A stretch of 64,000 nt of DNA from contig OY756960.1 in NCBI GenBank assembly GCA_963580455.1, positions 8,866,001-8,930,000 on the forward strand. Direction: 5' to 3'. The stretch is from Euonymus europaeus (Eukaryota > Streptophyta > Magnoliopsida > Celastrales > Celastraceae). The notes beneath the pieces are model-generated. The model was not told the origin of the DNA and ran no database searches. It saw only the letters and a program-made list of their open reading frames with translations. Made by a program: the position numbers and the translations under genes. Positions 61,201 to 64,000 of the stretch are shown one piece after another; positions within the stretch are counted from its first letter, which is position 1; every line of letters begins with the position of its first letter.

Positions 61201-63345
61201 TTTGACATAGAAGAACAATAAAAAGTGTATATCGTACAACTTTGATAGTTCGAAATTGCTCAACTCTCTCGATGGAGGAGCTTTTAACGGTTTTTGTCCA
61301 TTTGTCGTAGAAAGGTAGTTTTTTGACATCGAAATAATCTAGGAAGCTTATACTCGTAAAATTTGACATAGAAGAACAATAAAAAGTGTACACCGAGCAA
61401 CTTTCATGGTCCGAAGTTGCTCAACTCTATCTATGGAGGAGCTTTTAACGGTTATTGTCCATTTTGCATAGAAATGTGGTGTTTTGGCTTGGAAATAATC
61501 TAGAAAGATTATACTCGTAAAATTTAACATAGGAGAACAATAAAAAGTTTACACCGAGCAACTTTCATGGTCCGAAGTTGCTCAACTCTATCTATGGAGG
61601 AGCTTTTAACGGTTTTTGTCCATTTGTCATAGAAAGGTGGTGTTTTGGCATCGAAATAATCTAGGAAGCTTATACTCGTAAAATTTGACATAGAAGAACA
61701 ATAAAAAGTGTACACCGAGCAACTTTCATGGTCAGAAGTTTCTCAACTCTATCTATGGAGGAGCTTTTAACGGTTTTTGTCCATTTGTCATAGAAAGTTG
61801 GTGTTTTGGAATCGAAATAATCTAGGAAGCTTATACTCGTAAAATTTGACAAAGAAGAACAATAAAAAATGTAAACCGAGCAACTTTCATGGTCCGAAGT
61901 TGCTCAACTCTATCTATGGAGGAGCTTTTAAAGTTTTTTGTCCATTTGGCATAGAAATGTGGTGTTTTGGCTTGGAAATAATCTATAAAGCTTATACTCG
62001 TAAAATTTAACATAGAAGAACAATAAAAAGTTTACACCGAGCAACTTTTATGGTCCGAAGTTGCTCAAGTCTATCTATGGAGGAGCTTTTAACGGTTTTT
62101 GTCCATTTGTCATAGAAAGGTGGTGTTTTGGCATCGAAATAATCTAGGAAGCTTATACTCGAAAAATTTGACATGGAAGAACAATAAAAAGTGTATATCG
62201 TACAACTTTGATAGTTCGAAATTGCTCAACTCTCTCGATAGGGGAGCTTTTAACGGTTTTTGTCCATTTGTCGTAGAAAGGTAGTTTATTGGCATCGAAA
62301 TAATCTATGAAGCTTATACTCATAAAGTTTGAAATAGAAGAACAATAAAAAGTGTACACCGAGCAACTTTCAAGGTCCGAAGTTGCTCAACTCTATCTAT
62401 GGTGGAGCTTTTAACAGTTTTTGTCCATTTTTCGTAGAAAGGTAGTTTTTTCGCATCGAAATAATCTAGGTAGTTATACTTGTAAAATTTGACATAGAAG
62501 AAGAATAAAAAGTGTACACCGAGCAACTTTGATGGTCCGAATTTGCTCAACTCTATCTATGGAGGAGGTTTTAACAGTTTTTATCCATTTGCCATAGAAA
62601 GTTGGCGTTTTGGAATCCAAATAATCTAGGAAGTTATACTCGTAAAATTTGACATAGAAGAACAATAAAAAGTGTACACTGCAACTTTCATGGTCCGAAG
62701 TTGCTCAACTCTATCTATGGAGGAGCTTTTAACGGTTTTTGTCCATTTGTCATAGATATGTGGTGTTGTGGCATCGAAATAATCTAGAAAGCTTATACTC
62801 GTAAAATTTGACATAGAAGAACAATAAAAAGTGCACACCGAGCAACTTTCATGGTCCGAAGTTGCTCAACTCTATCTATGGAGGAGCTTTTAACGGTTTT
62901 TGTCCATTTGTCATAGAAAGTTGGTGTTTTGGAATCGATATAATCTAGGAAGTTATACTCGTAAAATTTGACATACAAGTACAATAAAAAGTGTACACCG
63001 AGCAACTTTCATGGTCCGAAGTTGCTCAACTCAATCTCTGGAGGAGCTTTTAACGGTTTTTATCCATTTGTGATAGAAAGTTGGTCTTTCGGTATCGAAA
63101 TAATCTAGGAAGCTTATAGTCGTAAAATTTGACATAGAAGAACAACAAAAAGTGTACACCTCAACTTTCATGGTCCGAAGTTGCTCAACTCTATCTATGG
63201 AGGAGCTTTTAACGGTTTTTGTCCATTTGTCATAGATATGTGGTGTTTTGGCATCGAAATAATCTAGGAAGCTTATACTCGTAAAATTTGACATAGAAGA
63301 ACAATAAAAAGTGTACACCGAGCAACTTTCACGGTCCGAAGTTGC
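58230..63345 (+). repeat. 7856-bp segmental unit, copy 2 (5.1 kb, shortened)
   Basis: This aligns with 50374-55489 at a constant shift of 7856 bp and contains beta dimer 16. Near 63345 it leaves the alignment: the first copy has gaagttgtcaac with tatgaaggagc, while here the sequence has gaagttgctcaac with tatggaggagc and goes straight on to beta dimer 17. Compared with copy 1 it lacks the second 2728-bp unit. Confidence 0.85.
59170..59486 (+). repeat. C-D dimer 16 (beta type)
   Basis: A 317-bp beta dimer with gatggagttgtatttaatag and ggaattgttcaactc, the latter shared only with dimer 17. The D-following monomer has gtttcggcatcg near 59560, also shared only with the sequence after dimer 17. 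Dimers 16 and 17 are therefore sister copies. Confidence 0.9.
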
Positions 63346-63494
63346 TCAACTCTATCTATGGAGGAGCTTTTAACGGTTTTTGTCCATTTGTCATAGAAAG
63401 GTGGTGTTTTGGCATCGAAATAATCTAGGAAGCTTATACTCAAAAAATTTGACATAAAAGAACAATAAAAAGTGTATATCGTACAACTTTGATA
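59487..63494 (+). repeat. Twenty-five ordinary monomers between the last two beta dimers
   Basis: About 4008 bp of C-less monomers contain a B1 joint near 61260 and a B2 joint near 62235. Nearly all of it is the second 7856-bp copy. Private changes include aatttgattatactc near 61507 (loss of the HindIII site), gtcagaag near 61733, acaacaaaaag near 63145 and acctcaactttc near 63158. Confidence 0.85.
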
Positions 63495-63811
63495 GTTCGA
63501 AATTCTCAACTCTCTCGATGGAGTTGTATTTAATAGTTTTGTCGAATTTCGACCAATATTGTTCTCTTGACAACAAAACAATTTACGAAGCGAATACTAG
63601 TAATTTTGGACATAAAGAAACAATAAAAAGTGCATACCGAGCAACTTTCGTGGTTCGGAATTGTTCAACTCTCTTTGTAGAGGAGCTTTTATTGGTTTTC
63701 ATTATTTGTCGTAGAAAGTTGGTGTTTGGGTATCGAAATAATCTAGGAAGTTATACTCGTAAAATTTGACATAGAAGAACTATAAACTGTGTACACCGAG
63801 CAACTTTGATG
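63495..63811 (+). repeat. C-D dimer 17 (beta type)
   Basis: This is the last C-D dimer, 4325 bp after dimer 16 and apparently identical to it, including the private ggaattgttcaactc. Sequence from about 63345 to the window end matches about 59020-59675 at a shift of 4325 bp, so a new repeat of the dimer 16 neighbourhood begins here. Confidence 0.9.
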
Positions 63812-64000
63812 GTCCGAAGTTGCTCAACTCTATCTACGGAGGAGCTTTTAACGGTTTTTGTCCATTTTTCATAGAAAGTTGGTGTTTCGGCATCGAAATA
63901 ATCTAGGAAGCTTATACTCTTAAAATTTGACATAGAAGAACAATAAAAAGTGTACACCGAGAAACTTTCATGGTCCGAAGTTGTCAACTCTATCTATGAA
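63812..64000 (+). repeat. Start of a further higher-order copy, cut by the window end
   Basis: The final 189 bp follow 59487-59675 without visible difference, including gtttcggcatcg and actcttaaaatttg. The array therefore continues to the right in the same orientation, probably as another copy of the 4325-bp or 7856-bp unit. Confidence 0.85.

Larger units (their letters stand above)
1..64000. repeat. 161-bp satellite DNA array filling the window
   Basis: The same roughly 161-bp sequence recurs head to tail from the first to the last base, giving about 400 monomers. All copies have the same orientation and I saw no inversion, unique spacer, transposable element or simple-sequence interruption. 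Most copies differ from the canonical form by scattered substitutions and 1-4 bp indels. The window starts and ends inside the array, so its true extent is unknown. Monomer length near a nucleosome repeat, moderate AT richness and higher-order units are typical of centromeric or pericentromeric satellites in plants and animals. The family was not recognised by name, so location and organism are inferences. Confidence 0.98.

Noticed and set aside
1273..63811. An 83-codon plus-strand frame spanning C and D that is nearly identical in most C-D copies.
   Set aside because: Its conservation is explained by recent copying of the C-D dimer. Dimer 3 carries a 1-bp deletion that breaks it, beta dimers alter its start region, and no related protein family is recognised.
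1..64000. Hundreds of short open reading frames, mostly on the minus strand, encoding similar 60-128 residue peptides, some apparently repeated proteins.
   Set aside because: They recur because the DNA monomer recurs. A 161-bp period shifts frame at every repeat, the frames end within one to two monomers, and indels between copies are not multiples of three. There is no sign of a promoter, a ribosome-binding context or codon-level conservation.
1..64000. A CRISPR array, given regularly spaced repeats.
   Set aside because: The repeat unit is contiguous at 161 bp, with no short repeats separated by unique spacers and no cas genes. The pattern is tandem satellite.
1..64000. Assignment to a named satellite family or species.
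   Set aside because: The monomer length and composition resemble several plant centromeric satellites, but I could not match the sequence to one from memory, so no name is given.

Overview
The whole 64 kb window is one uninterrupted eukaryotic satellite DNA array. A single monomer of about 161 bp (37% GC in the canonical form) is repeated head to tail in one orientation roughly 400 times. I find no supportable protein-coding gene, RNA gene, transposon, CRISPR array or unique spacer. The short open frames (60-128 codons) restart in almost every monomer and are by-products of the repeat.

The array has at least three levels. Level 1 is the monomer, with recognisable variants: canonical; type A (gcttgg core, aaatttaac); B (tatatcgtac arm); D; and a strongly diverged 159-bp monomer, C. 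Level 2 is punctuation by a C-D dimer (about 318 bp). There are 17 complete C-D dimers and one tail at the window start, separated by whole numbers of ordinary monomers: 7, 11, 17, 8, 47, 8, 7, 8, 7, 5, 7, 10, 120, 10, 19, 47 and 25. Level 3 is recent multi-monomer tandem duplication, with near-identical copies at shifts of 481, 966, 2408, 2563, 2567, 2728, 3362 and 7856 bp.

Layout: 1-8.0 kb is the most heterogeneous part, with alpha-type C-D dimers and few long near-identical blocks. 8.0-10.9 kb is a mixed zone related to 26.4-28.4 kb. 10.9-15.8 kb is a 2408-bp unit in two copies, without C. 15.9-26.8 kb is dense in C-D dimers, with 481-bp, 1441-bp and 2563-bp duplications. 26.8-46.0 kb is a 19.3 kb stretch of about 120 monomers without C, containing a 2567-bp unit in about three copies, one enlarged by an internal 966-bp duplication. 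46.0-64.0 kb carries only beta-type C-D dimers and is built from nested 2728-, 3362- and 7856-bp duplications.

The canonical monomer carries a perfect 9-bp inverted repeat (GAGCAACTT, 10-nt spacer, AAGTTGCTC). The second arm can alternatively pair with a CAACT just downstream. Nucleosome-scale monomer length, uniform orientation, higher-order units and absence of transposons all fit a centromeric or pericentromeric satellite. A subtelomeric or heterochromatic knob array is also possible. I do not recognise the family by name. A plant is my first guess, but sequence alone does not establish the organism or chromosomal location. Boundaries of large copies were read by eye and are good to a few tens of bases unless stated otherwise.
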